Shown: in pieces, positions 45,716-58,365 of the stretch
Layout of the letters: each line of letters starts with the position of its first letter
Numbering within the stretch: the first letter of the stretch is position 1
Origin: Grammothele lineata
Taxonomy: Eukaryota; Basidiomycota; Agaricomycetes; Polyporales; Polyporaceae
Reading direction: 5' to 3'
Assembly: GCA_002150815.3 (NCBI GenBank)
Contig: NDFF03000001.1
Location: 62,001-126,000, forward strand
DNA length: 64,000 bases
Made by a program: the position numbers and the translations under genes
The notes under the pieces: generated by a model
What the model saw: only the letters and a program-made list of their open reading frames with translations
Database searches by the model: none
What the model was told of the DNA's origin: nothing

Positions 45716-48700
45716 TTAGATGTTCTTGCATACGGTACAGTTGAAGGTGATGCGGTCCCGGAACAACGCGGCTGTAATGGCATGAATTAGCAAGCTGAGG
45801 GCGACGAAGATGTGAAGGACATACGCAGGACGATGAGAGCAGCGAGGAACGCAACCACGATGATATAGACCAACGTGTACTTGAAGACCTGAAGACGGAG
45901 AGCCTTTTGAGTGACCGTACAAGACAGAAATTTACGTGTTCTACTTACAATCCACCTCCGCATGCGCTTCTGCTTCGTAGAGTATAGCGGCGGACGAATT
46001 TGCTTCGATGGTCTGAGCCAAACTGAAGAAGACACATATCAGGATCCCGCTCGCAACGATAAGAGATAAGTACACTTACACATCATTGTCGAGTGTAACT
46101 TGTCCACGAAGGGGATGAACATGGGTGGCGTCATGACAACTAAGAGGATGTGCGCGAGGAGGAAGTCGGACGTCCAGAGCGACATCTCCACGATCTTTAC
46201 CACGAACTCGCGAGCCGGCTGCGAGAATGCCGACGAGCCGAGACCACGGCCGTACCACTTTCCGGACCACCACGCGCGGTTCGTCTCCTCGTGCTTGAGC
46301 TCACGGGAGAGGAATACCGAGATGAGGATCTTCTGGATCGCACGCTGAATGGCGATAATGGCAATGACGCCGAGCACGGCATGCGACGCATCCCAGAGCT
46401 CGAGGAACCACTAAGATTCCGGTTAGTGGTTACGAACTGTTTCATCAGATAGGACGCCATAAACTCACAAAGAACTCAAAGAACGCAACCAAACCAATGA
46501 GGGCCAGGAAATGCGCGAATGCGGCCATAAAAGCAGGGAACTTGGCCCAACCGTCCAACATCGGCCCCAAGAAGAGCGAGACGAAGAACAAGGTAAGAAG
46601 GACCGCCGCGTTCCAGACGACAGGGCCGACCGCGATGACACCGATACGGATGAGCGGGCTGGGGTTCTGTGTGCCGTTTTGCGGGAATGACTTCACGAAC
46701 ATGTACGCGACAACGTAAATAGTCGCAACGCAGATGGGGAAGATAACCTCGGAGAAGAGGACACTCCGCCACTTGGCGCGCGGCACGTCGCCTGACATCT
46801 TGTCCGAGGGGTGTCCAAGCTTCTTCTTCTTGTACCCGGTGATCATAGTACGCGACAGACGGCAGTATCCGTACCAGCTGCTCGCCTTCGCCCTCGAGTT
46901 CCCACGCGACATCCATCGGAGGAACTCGCGGTAGTCGATGATGAAGTCGGCGAAGGAGAACTGATGGGGGTTGAAGACGAAGGGCGCAATACACAGAGAG
47001 AGGACGGACGCCCAGAAGTAGAGGAGGAACGGCGTCCAAATCGTCAAGGTGGCGTAAAGGAGGATCAGGAGGTTCCGCATGCCCATGTAGATACTGGGGC
47101 CGGCAAAGCGCGAGTAGAGGATGGTGAATGAGATACGGGTAGTCGCGAAACCACGACCCGTCGCAATGTACCGGGCACCGCCGAACGTGAGGTTACTCTG
47201 GATACTCTGCGAATAGATCTGGGTGGAGAAGACTTCAAAAATGGGAGATAGCGACAAGAAATGCTTCCCAAGACGGATAAGCGCCTTGCCAGTGCCACGT
47301 TCCAGGAGTTCTGTTAAAGCCCTCAGCATTCGTGGATTCGTATAGTAATAGAACGAATCGCAACGCACCCTGCATGAACAGCGGCAGGAAAGCAATGAAG
47401 AAGACCAAGAAAATGGAGACTATGCAGTGCTTGATCCAGTCGAATACAGGGACGAGGTTGTAGCAGCCCGGTTGACCTGGGATGACGTTACCGGACGAGT
47501 CCACGTTGCAGATTCCGAGCTGCTTGTTGAGAGTGCCGAGGTAGAGTACTGCAACGATACAGTGAGCGCAAGCCATCACACTTGCCCGAGGGAACACTTA
47601 CGCGTAAGCATGAAGATTTGGATCGAGTAGATAACCAAGATGTTGTTGATGTGGAAACCAGGGTGGCCGTAGTAGAACGTGAGGAAGCGGTCGATGGGAA
47701 GTTGCGTGCCGAGGTAGTAGTACTCGCGACTGAGCATTTGCTCACCCATACCTGTGCCGAGCTTGGTCTGGAAGTTGAGGATCGTGCCGAAACCAAGGTC
47801 ACGGCCCTTGCCGCACTGGTAGTACTCGGAGTGCTTGATGCGCCCACCACGGGAAATGGCGGTCATACCGGCGAAGATATCCTCGTTCAGATGGAGACCT
47901 TTCTGCGCCTTAGAGACACCGCCGCGCGTGGCCATGAACGTCGCATTGAGGAAATCAGGATGACCGTAGTGCAGCTTGCCTCCGATCCACGCGAGGACAC
48001 GGGGAGTGAGGGTACCGAACGTCTGCTCCTTGCCAGCCGCGATGTCACCGAGAATACCGATGTTCTCTGAGAAGATGTACTCGCGGGTACCGACGATGGC
48101 GACAGGGAAGCGCGAGAACTCCTTCTGGCCCCACTGCGCGTACGGGCTCTGGCTGGAGACGTTATACTGCTCGAACTCGCCCAGGATGCTACGGATCTTG
48201 ATGCACTCTTCGAGATAATTGTCCTGGTTGGCGTCGATGAGCTGGAGGAACTCGCCGCGATAGAAGATTATGGCGTGGTTCTGGTTATCGGACTTGCCGT
48301 CACCGAGAATGGGGTTACCGGGGAGCTCGACGCGGAACTTGGGCTTGCGCTTGCCAGTCTGCTCGTCAATCTCGGAGTGCCCGTCGATGAGAACCGAGAA
48401 AAGGCGCGGATCGCCACCCTGCGGACCTGGCTCCTCGTCGAGATACGCGATCTGGAGGTCGGGGTATGCGCGGAGCAGGAACTCGGCGTTCTCGAGCTCC
48501 TCCTTGTTGAACTTCGCGTAGCGCTGCATCGAGACGGCAAACTTGAACTTGCGGCGGGACATGCGCTCGAGCTCGCGCTCCAGGCGGTCCGTGTTGCCGG
48601 CGAAGCGCTGGACAACTTGGGGGTTCTCCACGCGGTAGAGGAGCTTGATGGCCTTAGCATAGTTCATCATACCGGAGACAGTACGGTAGAGCGTCTGCGC

Positions 48701-51700
48701 ACGGAGCGAGGCCCATATACGCGTACGAAGGGTATATTCGGGTGCCGCCGTCTTGAAACCGATGCAGTAGAAGGGGAGATCATCCGTCCGCTTGCTCTGA
48801 TGCTTCTCGTTCTGAGTGGTAGTGCCGTCGAACGTGCCGGTGTCCGATTCCTCCGCGAGGATCTTCGTGTCCTTCACAAAGTTGTCCCATTCGATGGGGT
48901 GGAGCTGTTTGAGGTACTCGAGTAGGGTGACACGGGTGTTCTGATCCTCCTCGCGAATGATCTCCCGGAGACTCAAGAGGATCTTCTCGGAGTAGTGGGG
49001 GACGAGGACGGTGAACGTAGGCATAGCATCGACGGGGAGTGGTTCGGGAAGCGCAGTCGTGAGCGATGACGCGAAGAACGAGATACGGCGCTCAGCTTCG
49101 CCGCCAACGGGGAAAAAGTCGCTCTCGTTCCCGTTGTTGGCAGTGAAGAAGGGCGGGGCACGGAGTGTGCGGCGACCGTTGGGACCGTCGACCTGATGAT
49201 AGAGGAGACGCTGGACATGGTTGATGGAAAGCAGGTGCTCGCGGTACATAGAGATAATGATGGCGTTCCACACTTGCGATACAAGAACCTACTCACAAGG
49301 GTTATGAACGGTAACAACGAGTTGCAAAAACACGACGCACCTTGGGCTTGTACTTAACCTCCATCTCCGAAGTAGCAAGCAGCTTGGCATAGATGCGTTT
49401 CGGCATCCGGGTATACACCTCCTTCCAAGGCGTCCAAATGGAGAGACCGAGTTGGAAGGACCGCGCCACACTGAACACAACGACCCAGATGATATACCAG
49501 AGGTACGTGTCCAGGAAGAAGAGGATGAGATCCATGCAGTACATGATCGCCAGCGCGAAGGGGACCTGGTTGCTACAGAGCGCAGTGCCAAAGTACTTGT
49601 CGTTGCAGCCCTGGACCTTGGTGCGCGCCATGACAGCGATAGGGCTACTGAACGACTCCGTGAGGAAGAAGTACGACTCAGTGAACTTGCAGCCGAAGAT
49701 GAGCAACCACATCGAAATGGAGGCGATACGGGCGTTCCGGGGGAGCACAGGGTACGACGCGGTGAACGTCTGTGACGCCAAATACTTCCGCGACTTGCCA
49801 GCAACACGGTCACCGAACAACCGACCGGAGGGGATGATGGCGAAGGTAATGGTCGCTACGACCGAGATGAAGAACTGGGCGATAGCGATGATGAGGGGGA
49901 TGTTGCCCTGGTCGGTACGACCGTCGACGAGGGAGATGTAGAAGGTGGGGCCGCCGGTGAGCGCGAGGACGATGAGTAAAAAGACCAGACGGGCGGTGAG
50001 ATGGCCAGCGTTGTTCCAGGTAGTGGGGATGTACGAAAACTCCGCAATCGTCGCAGCAATCATGATTAACGTAGCAACAGCACCACCGAGGGCCGTCGCA
50101 GACCAAGTCATGGGGGCGGACGGAGAGTTCTTGTTCTTGGGCGCATAGACTCGGGGAGAGTTGAAAGCGGTGTAAAACCAGAAAACGGCGACGTGCAAGA
50201 TCCACACCCGATTGAAGTTCACCAGTAGGTGAGCGGATGAACGCTTCTCGAAAAAGGTCTTGAAGAAGACGCGGTTCCAGGCGATACGACCGAATTTGGT
50301 GAATCGTTGCGCGGGGGGAATATCGATGAGGCGAGTCTATAAAATCGCGGTAAGTAAAGGCTGTCTAAGCCGAAGGAATAGCAACGCCACTCACGTTGTC
50401 CTGGAGGACAATCTTGGCAATACCCTCCGGGTACCAGAACAGCTGGTTGATGTCATCGTATCCAATGATCTGGTCATGGTCCTTCTCCCTGCGGACAAAC
50501 TTGCCGTCGACGACCTCGTAGCCCTGATCCCTCATGAACCGGTAGAGAGGCTTGATCACGGTTTCGAGGTACAACCCTTCAGGAACAGGGTCTATCCGGT
50601 TTTGACACTCGGGGCTACGGTAGTAGTCATCCGCACACTTGAAGATGAAGCACATGCACTCTGGAGTGAAGCGGACGTTCCCGCCCTCACCCCAGCAGAG
50701 GAGATAGAGTGCGACCTGCCGGAGACGATCGTACTGGCTCATGTTGTTCATCGCGTTGCGCCACCGATTCAGGGCGCTGTCAAGGGACTTCGAGCCCTTC
50801 GGGTTCCCCTTGACGCTGCGGAGCCTTTGCAGGCCGGGATTCTGTGACTGGCCGACAGCGTCGTCGAGGTTGAGCTGCGCAGCAAAGTACCACTTTCGAT
50901 AATTGGCGTGTTGGCCGCCAATGTAATCCGCATGAATGGTCAGGAGCGCTTGGTTGGGTGTCATACGGGACGCCCGCGAATCAAGAAGGGTCATCAGGAA
51001 ATCGAACTGTCAACAGCCCGTTCAGCACGCGGTCGCAAGTGGACGTCGGGGACGAGAAAGGCGATGCAAGGATGCGGAGTGAGACCTCCGTCCATGGACA
51101 AAACACGTACCATGTTGCGCATCGAGTCCTTCTGGAAACCAAACTTTTGGGCCAGGTCCAGGAAGATGTCCTCAATCTCCTCGGTAGACATGGGAATCTG
51201 GCGGTCCGCGGACCAGGCGGGGTACGGCTCTCCAGACCCGGGTATGTCGGCGAACGGGTTGCCAGTCATGCCAGTCATACCGCTGGTCCCCGTCATGTGA
51301 GAATCGACGGAGGCACCAGATGTGCTGTAATGACGGTTATAGCCAGGGAAACCGGGCTCGTCGCCAGCTGCAAAAGAGGGTGTAAGCATGGGCCGCGTTT
51401 CGTGAGAGGCATGGGGAGGCTCGACGGATGACCGCCCGGAAGCGTATCCCCCAGGATGGGGCAAGACGGTCACAGAGTCGGTCGACGAGTTGTCGTGGAC
51501 CCTCCGGTAAGGAGCAGACATGGTTGTGAGACGTAGGGAGTGCCTCCGCCCTGCTCTTTAACGGTGGAGCACACCGCCCAGCCCGCCCAGCCTGCATCAG
51601 ACAGGGTAGTTGCCCCATCGAGCCCTAGTGATGAGGCTCGGGCGGCGGATTCGGGCGCAACGTCCGTGAGCGCGAGGAGAGAATACGTACATTGGGGAGT

Positions 51701-51856
51701 ATAAGTGCCATCATAGTAGCCTGCTGGAGCGAGAGGGACGCTGCTTGCGTTGCGGCTGGAGTAGGACTCTGCGTCGGAGTCGGAGTACTGTTGGCGAGCG
51801 TACTGGGGCTGATTGGAAAATGGGTTGAGCTGGTTGTAACCGGGGCGGCCAGCCAT
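45716..51856 (-). CDS. FKS1: 1,3-beta-D-glucan synthase catalytic subunit (GT48)
   Basis: Eleven exons: 51691-51856, 51111-51550, 50395-51006, 49341-50336, 47602-49288, 47369-47548, 46469-47310, 46080-46410, 45949-46022, 45825-45888 and 45716-45771, giving about 1815 aa. It extrudes cell-wall glucan from UDP-glucose at the plasma membrane. The family's landmarks run in order: [50 protein letters not shown], the first helix block, then the large cytosolic GT48 domain with [86 protein letters not shown] and [12 protein letters not shown]. About eight C-terminal helices follow. The first exon ([16 protein letters not shown]) is less certain: translation could instead start at [10 protein letters not shown], 51521, giving about 1750 aa. 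Confidence 0.95.
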
Positions 51857-52946
51857 GGGGGAAAGGACGGGCGCGTCGAGGGGGACGCAGAGGAAGACGA
51901 AGAGGGCGTGCGGGGCAAAGGAGTGAAACGACCGGCAACAGCTTGTGTTGGGTCTGGCTTGAAGGGAGATAGAGACAAGAGGCAGCGGCGGAGCGGGTGA
52001 GGTCCCCACTCGTTCTCTGTTTGGACGTCCGGTTGCGTGGGAAGCTGTTGCTGCCTATTGCCGCCCGTCGCCCCGACGGGCATCATCCATCTCTGGAGCT
52101 CCGAGGCGGCCTCTGGCGGCCTTCTGTCCTCTCCAGACACCCTCCGCACCCAGCTCGACGCCGCCGCCTCCACACTTAGGCCCCCGACGCCAGCCCGCCC
52201 TCTCTCGAGCGTCCGTCGTGCAGAACGAGCCGCCCGTCGCCACCGACAACGACAACACCGGCCTCAATTGTAATTTTCGGCGTCCCCTCCGTTCTTCGAT
52301 CAGCAGGCGATGCGTGACAGTTTTGGGGCATGACGGCGTCAAATCCGACTTCTCCGGTCACTACACAATGTCGTCGCTTGGTGCCACGGTGGCCCCCTAA
52401 CCCTACATCCAGATGCGCGTACTATGGTGCTTGTCCACTCTACAGGAACATAAGGAATGGCAGCCCCCTGTAGGCTCGTAGGGCAGTAAGCGACGCACCT
52501 TCACTTCACAGCTCCTTTCGCCAATAATATCTCAAGGGCTTACCGGCCGCCAGTCGGCTACGGCGCGCGTGTGACCTGGTGCGCATGGTTTGTTGAAGCT
52601 CTTCGTTTATCCCCGCCTATTACTGTGCGAATCACTCAATAGTAATCCATTACGACGACCACCCTGAGTAATGTTCTGAGGCTGATTACGCAAAATTTGT
52701 TCTACGAAGAACATGAGTCTTAGACAAGTACTACGTGCGCGTAAAATACATAGACACAGTAAGTAGATGCACTCTACTGTACATTACACATGGGCTCCCA
52801 ACTGGACAACATTAGGGTATCGATAGTTAGCTATGCACAGCCAAGTCTAGGGTGTAGAAGGTCTATCCTAAATGCGTCGCAATATAGACGGTCGTGCGAC
52901 GTCGACCGGAGGTTTGCAGCGTACATCAAGCCACCGCCAGGTACAC
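51857..52946. promoter_or_regulatory. FKS1 upstream region and PTC7 3' end
   Basis: 1090 bp between two minus-strand genes. The part nearest FKS1 (51857-52250) is G+C rich with purine runs on the plus strand, as expected for a pyrimidine-rich leader. ORFs here overlap without motifs. The right part (52600-52900) is A+T richer and probably holds the PTC7 terminator. No gene was seen. Confidence 0.4.
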
Positions 52947-54601
52947 TCATATGACTTCGTGGACCATAGCAACGACAACCGTAACGCTGACGATGACCAT
53001 TAGTTAACGGATAGCGCATACACTGGTATTGTCGCTTACTCGTCGACTTTCTAGATTTTCCGACGGCTGCAAGTCAGCGACGGATTGACGAAAATGATCC
53101 GCTACTTACCCCTCCGCGGAAGTACATCCCTTCGCGTGCAGCTGCACGCTCGAAGGGACTGACCCTCTTCTGGTTGTGCATACACATCCGGGAGTAATCG
53201 ATAATGCGGTCAGCCATAGCCTGAACTTCCTGATCCTCGGCGCTACTCTCCACCTCTGCCTCGCCGACGGGCGTAATCGTCCGCTTGGAAAGCTGGAATT
53301 GCCGCGATACCAACGAACAGATGGCCACCATTTCCGAAGGGAAGACATTGTCCGATAACCCGTCCGTCTAGGGAAATACAGCAGGCGCGCGTTAGAAGCC
53401 ATGTACGGTATCCTGCATATGAATCACGCACATATGCGATAACGATGTCCCCATGCCGCAGTTTGAGCTCGCAAAGATCTGCATCACTGGGGTCATCAAC
53501 ACAAGCTCGTGAGAAGCGCCTTTCAGCAGTGGGTAGCTTGGACAGTTGTCTGAAGCGCTGTTATCAGTATAGTGAATGTCATTAGAACGAAACAGATCGA
53601 ACCACATACTTTGGGCAATTGAAGAAGTGGGTCTGCGAGCGTTGCTGGTATAGAACTGACGAGCCCCGTATAATCAAGAATCCACTATCGCCGAGACTAC
53701 ATCCAGGCAATACTAAGCCATGTATGATGCGGATGATCATGACAGACGTACTTCGCAGCGCGTAATAGTCCGGTTGACGCGTTAAGGGTGAGAATACACG
53801 CCGTACTTGAGCCTACAAGCACCCCAATAAGAAGCATATGTCAGTGAATACGATGGTGTTGCTCACCAGCCATCACAGCCCTCTCCCGTAGTACGCCGCC
53901 ATACGCAGACTGCAAGCATTCCAACGGCGAAAGCTCCCAACCTTCGATCTGCTCGCGTTCCTCGTATTCTTGCATGGGATCCACTTCCGGCTCTCCTGGC
54001 CATGCGGCTTTTGAATATCGATGTGCATGGTACATCAAGGCTTGCGAGAATAACGAAGGGTCGACCCCGGACTCTGTCCACCCGCCTACCCCGTCCGCAA
54101 CACCTATAGATATTCCCTGACGTCGAGATGATACCAATAGAGTGTAAGTCTATCGCGCAGGCCGCGAGTAAGCCAACAAACGCACCGACTTCTCTCGCAT
54201 CTAATCAACCCAAGCAAAGCCGTCATAAGCAGAACGCACTACGCACCGCGCGCACAAATAGACCACGCGCATAGGATGAAGGTGCTCACATCCTGTATAT
54301 AGAAGAAGTCCTCTCCAATATGCATCCCCGCCGCGCCCGCCTGGTTCCCCCGCGCGAGCGTCGCGTTCCGCCACCGGCCGATTGCGCTCTCCGCGGAGAA
54401 CGGTGTCGTCTTCACGCGCGGGCCGCGCGGGTCGGGGGGCTTCCCCGCCCAGCTTGCTGCGACGTTGAAGCGGTACGGCCGCTGCACGGACGAGTAGCTA
54501 CGCGCATGCTTCAGAGCCGATGTATGTCTGACGAGACGTTTTGCAACTGGGGGATAGCGGGCGATAGTCTTGACAAGAGTAGCGGTGCACGGTAGAGTCA
54601 T
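52947..54601 (-). CDS. PTC7: Mitochondrial PP2C-type protein phosphatase (Ptc7 family)
   Basis: Nine exons: 54290-54601, 54186-54200, 53867-54116, 53752-53812, 53610-53696, 53432-53549, 53110-53367, 53040-53050 and 52947-52986, giving about 383 aa. Ptc7/PPTC7 phosphatases act in mitochondria, for example on coenzyme Q biosynthesis factors. A basic presequence (MTLPCTATLVKTIARY) is followed by the metal-binding PP2C motifs: GEDFFYIQDM, GVADGVGGWTESGVDPS, NLGDSGFLIIRG, TDGLSDNVFPSE, and the final DDVTVVVAMV. Two tiny exons are needed: 15 nt (MREKS) completes the stretch before GISIGVADG, and 11 nt supplies KVDD ahead of the last strand. Without them the protein would lack the last metal-ligand Asp. 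Membership is certain; splice details are inferred from frame and motif continuity. Confidence 0.92.
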
Positions 54602-55631
54602 CGACCGATCTGTGTACGAGTATGATATTCGGAAGAAAGATCGGAGACGGCGAGGAGAAGGAAGTTGAGGTGAGAAAAGTGGGGAGAAGGGGCAGGTGTG
54701 AGCTGAGCGCTCTCGGACGCTGACGGCGGCGGTGGGGCTTTCGTCAGAGCACAGCAGTCGATCGGAAGGCGCTCACACGATGGGTCGTCAAAAACGCGCG
54801 TCACATGAGCGACGCGTCTCATTGGGCGCCTATCCGGCCGCTGGAGCCGTAAAACACGTCGTTTTCGCCTCTGTTCCTCCATGAGCCCGCAGAGTGCAGA
54901 AGAATGGATGGGGCTCCTTTGAGTGCATGCACGGCACACTTCCATCGCGGTCCGTCGTGGATCAGCAGCCTGACGAAAGGCAACCTGGGGAGGTCTGACA
55001 AGTCACGATAGTGAGACCTCAATGTATTGTCTGCTTTCAGCGCGTCACGGTTGGGGAGGAAATCATACTGCCGGCGCTTGCGAGTTAGACGTTGTGTTCA
55101 GTGGCGAATGTATCTGTATCTCTGCATGCCGTTGTAACTCTACGAGATCGAGGTCTAATAGCTGCGTGGCCTCGAAGTAGGCCTCCTTTACAGCCCGATG
55201 CGCATAAGGAATGTATGGAGGTCTGTCAGAACACTTCAGACTTCTGTGGTTAGGCGCATAGCAGCCTGGATAGGTGGTGTCTGTTGGTGTATGGTCTGGT
55301 ATCATTACCGCAGTCCCATGCATGCCTTCATTTTTCCATTCCAACATTATCACCCCCACCCGTCCACCCTTATGTCTCTTCCTGTTTCATCGCTACGTTC
55401 CATGTATACTGCTCGCTAATCGCACTTTTTGTCCGCAGAGATTGCTACGAGAAATAATTCGATACAGAGACACCAACTTCTTCTACAATGGGGACGTGCG
55501 TACTCGTAGCAGGGAAAGAGGGCGGCTACTCCGGATGCGATGAGCGTTATACGGGAAACATTGATGATCGCGGTATGTGTGTACGGAAATAAGGGGGAAT
55601 AGGACGTGAAGGTTGTCGTGAGCGCATGTGA
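54602..55631. other. Intergenic gap between PTC7 and the Ran gene
   Basis: 1030 bp between two minus-strand genes. ACGCGT at about 54809 and a CCAAT-box core (ATTGG) just beyond lie in the presumed PTC7 promoter. The rest (to 55631) should be the Ran 3' region. No gene was seen. Confidence 0.4.
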
Positions 55632-56747
55632 TTACAAGTCGTCGTCTTCTTCTGGCAGGGGGACAGCTTCGGCCTGCGAAAGCATTAGCACAATATTGTT
55701 CACTCTGCCAAGAAGCATCACATACCTGAGCAAGCTCCTGCTGGTACTGAGCCATGAGCGCAGGGTCCACCTGTACCTCCGCGGGCGCAAGCGCAGGCGC
55801 GGCAACGAACTCAAGCGAGGGGTTACTGAATAAAACATGTTATTTAGACGGGTAGAACACATCGCAAGATAGTCCCTTACCCAACGAGCTTCCTCGCAAG
55901 CCAGAGGAACGGCTTCTCGAAGTTGTAGTTAGACTTCGCGGAAATTTCGAAGTACTGGATGTTCTTCTTGCGGTGGAAGGTGACGTTGCCCGTCTTGACC
56001 TTCCGCTCCTGCGAAGTAGACAGATGCTGAATATCCACAACGGGCCGGCGACGAACTAGTAGGTGCCATACCTTCACGTCAACCTTGTTACCACAAAGCA
56101 CAATGGGGATGTTCTCGCAGACGCGCTCGAGATCACGGTGCCAGTTGGGGACATTTTTGTAGGTGATGCGGGAGGTAACGTCGAACATGATGATACCGCA
56201 CTGGCCCTGGATGTAGTAACCATCACGGAGACCACCAAACTTTTCCTGGCCGGCGGTGTCCCACACGTTGAAGCAGATGGTGCCGAAGTTGGTGGAGAAC
56301 GAGAGAGGGTGCACCTCCACACCGAGGGTGGCTGCATGGATGGTGTGGCGCGGTAAGCAGGTTGGACCCCAAAATCGCGGTTCGCGACGCGACAAATAGG
56401 CGTACCAATGTACTTCTTCTCGAATTCACCAGTCAAGTGACGCTATGGAGAACAGAGATATCAGCACGCGATCGCAAGGTACACGAACGCATAAGTTGCA
56501 CATACCTTGACGAAGGTGGTTTTGCCAGTGCCGCCGTCACCGACTACATGTTATCGTACCGAATCACGAGCAACCAGTGTTGAAGCGCGCGAGAAATGCC
56601 GTGAGCGAAAGAGAGTCCACAGTGGGACGGGCATCGATCAAGAGGGAGATTAACGAAGTTTTCGTCAGCACAAAACACGAGTGAGCGGCGGAGCAAGAAA
56701 CACGTACCAAGAACAAGCTTGAAAGTGGGGATAGTACCTTCGGCCAT
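55632..56747 (-). CDS. RAN: Ran GTPase (Gsp1)
   Basis: Seven exons: 56708-56747, 56506-56543, 56406-56442, 56072-56331, 55881-56008, 55726-55825 and 55632-55673, giving 214 aa, close to human Ran (216). Ran-GTP drives nucleocytoplasmic transport and spindle assembly. All G motifs are present: P-loop GDGGTGKTT split by intron 1, switch I with [12 protein letters not shown], switch [23 protein letters not shown] (GNKVDVKERKVK), and [12 protein letters not shown]. The C-terminal acidic PLPEEDDDL is the Ran-specific switch that contacts RanBP1. The start [18 protein letters not shown] is the standard fungal form. Divergent from the transporter gene. Confidence 0.97.
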
Positions 56748-58365
56748 CTCGAGTGTCTAGAGTAGGAAGATGGTGGTGGATGAAGGAAAGAGGTGACTGC
56801 GCCAGGGAGGAGAGGCGCGAACGAGGAAGACGTGCAAAGATCGCATTAGGTAAGCGCGAAATTAGATAATCGAGATCATCGTCATTCTATCGTAGCAGAT
56901 CTGAATTGTCTTTATGGCCTTTCATGAACGACTCTGTTGGGCTATATTCGTCATTCCTCGATTTCTCGACTCGGATGTTCGTTCTGCAAATCATGTTGTC
57001 TCATAATCAATTTCGTTCACGGTGTGCCCGGTGTGCACTAAGTATGTACAAGCGCGCCAATCCATACACGCGAGTTGAATAAAGGTCGATGATGTCAGGT
57101 CATGCCGGCATACGTCGGGATCTCGCACGAACAGGCCCTTCCGAAGTGTAGATGCATACAAGGTTCTCATGGCACAGTTGACGTGCTTAAACCCGAGCTC
57201 GCGTGTTGATTGTATCGGACCAAACACGCTCAGTCAGTCATCTTTGAGTCTGAGCGATAGAAGATAGACATTAGGTCACTGGTCAATGCCAACGGCAATC
57301 CCCTGTGAACAGTATGATACGGTAGATGAACTGGTAAGCAGGCCGCACATTGTTGAAAGGTGCATACCCTTGGCATGAGAGAATCTGTTCAAGTCATCGG
57401 AGGAAAGAGGTCTCACCCAGTTCGCACGCGCGCTGAACAGCGAGAGTACGGAGGATGTGCAGTTTTTGGGAAGAGCAAGCCGACAAATCACGGTTATGCA
57501 ACGTGTATGCGCGTGCACTGGCATAGAATCCGTGGCAATGCCCAAGCGGCACTAGCTTAGTGAGATACGCTGAAAGAAGACCTAAGGTCGAGGACAAGAC
57601 TGACAGGTCGCTGCGCGGAGTCTTACTTAGCCTCCGATGATTCAAGACGTCTCGTGACGACAAAAACACCCACAGAGACACCATACCGTGCGAGCTGGTG
57701 ACGGAACTGGCACGTATGTGGGTGATGTTTAGCCTGGGTGGGAGATGTAGACTGGCGAGATTCCCAGCTTCGTGCGTCCAAGACCGGTCACCGTCAAGTG
57801 GATAAGCTGGGGACTGAATATTGGTCTCGGGTGCTGTTGCACAGGGCATAGAGAAGGAGAAAAGGCCAGACAGCGGGTCCATGACATACAGGTGGCATAC
57901 AGGAAGTCGCACTGCTGCCATGGGCGGGCTAAGGACGGGCCAATTGGAGAGGAGACAGCACGCACGCGGCGAATGGTTAGAAAAAGGAGGGCAGGCGCGG
58001 GCGGCTCGGGGGAGAGTGGATGGCTACTGCGGAGCCGGACGCGCGGAGATCCGAGAGGGATGGCAGCGGAGCCGGCACGCTGGTGGTAGGCTGACGGCAG
58101 CCCGCGGCAGCTGAGGAGGACGACTGGCGGCATCTCGGCCCTGTGCCGTGCCAGTCGGCTGCGAATGGTAGGGCCGGGTAGATTGGTCACCCTCCGTTAA
58201 AATATCCCCGCATTCCACCCCATGGCCTCCCCAGCTGCCTCCGCCGCCTCCCTCGTCCGCTCGTTCCAGCCCGACGACGACGCCCCAGCTCCCTGACGCC
58301 CCCTTCTTCAGTCTCGCCGCCTCCGGTTTACCCTAGTTGCAAGATCTCGCCTTCTCCGGACGACC
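56748..58365. promoter_or_regulatory. Divergent promoter region of the Ran and transporter genes
   Basis: 1618 bp between divergent starts. The last 150 bp before the transporter ATG are pyrimidine-rich (CT runs), a common leader type in fungi. A short upstream ORF is described separately. Minus-strand frames over 57276-57921 show no motif. Nothing else was recognised. Confidence 0.4.
58222..58296 (+). other. Possible upstream ORF (24 codons) in the transporter leader
   Basis: ATG at 58222 opens a 24-residue frame (MASPAASAASLV..., ending DDDAPAP) that stops 69 bp before the main start. If it lies in the mRNA it could dampen translation of the transporter. It is Ala/Ser/Pro-rich, like the start of the main protein. 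Whether it lies in the leader depends on the transcription start, which cannot be seen. Confidence 0.3.

Noticed and set aside
57394..57921. Minus-strand frame of 175 aa in the Ran/transporter intergenic region
   Set aside because: No recognisable domain, no introns, atypical composition; lies where divergent promoters are expected.
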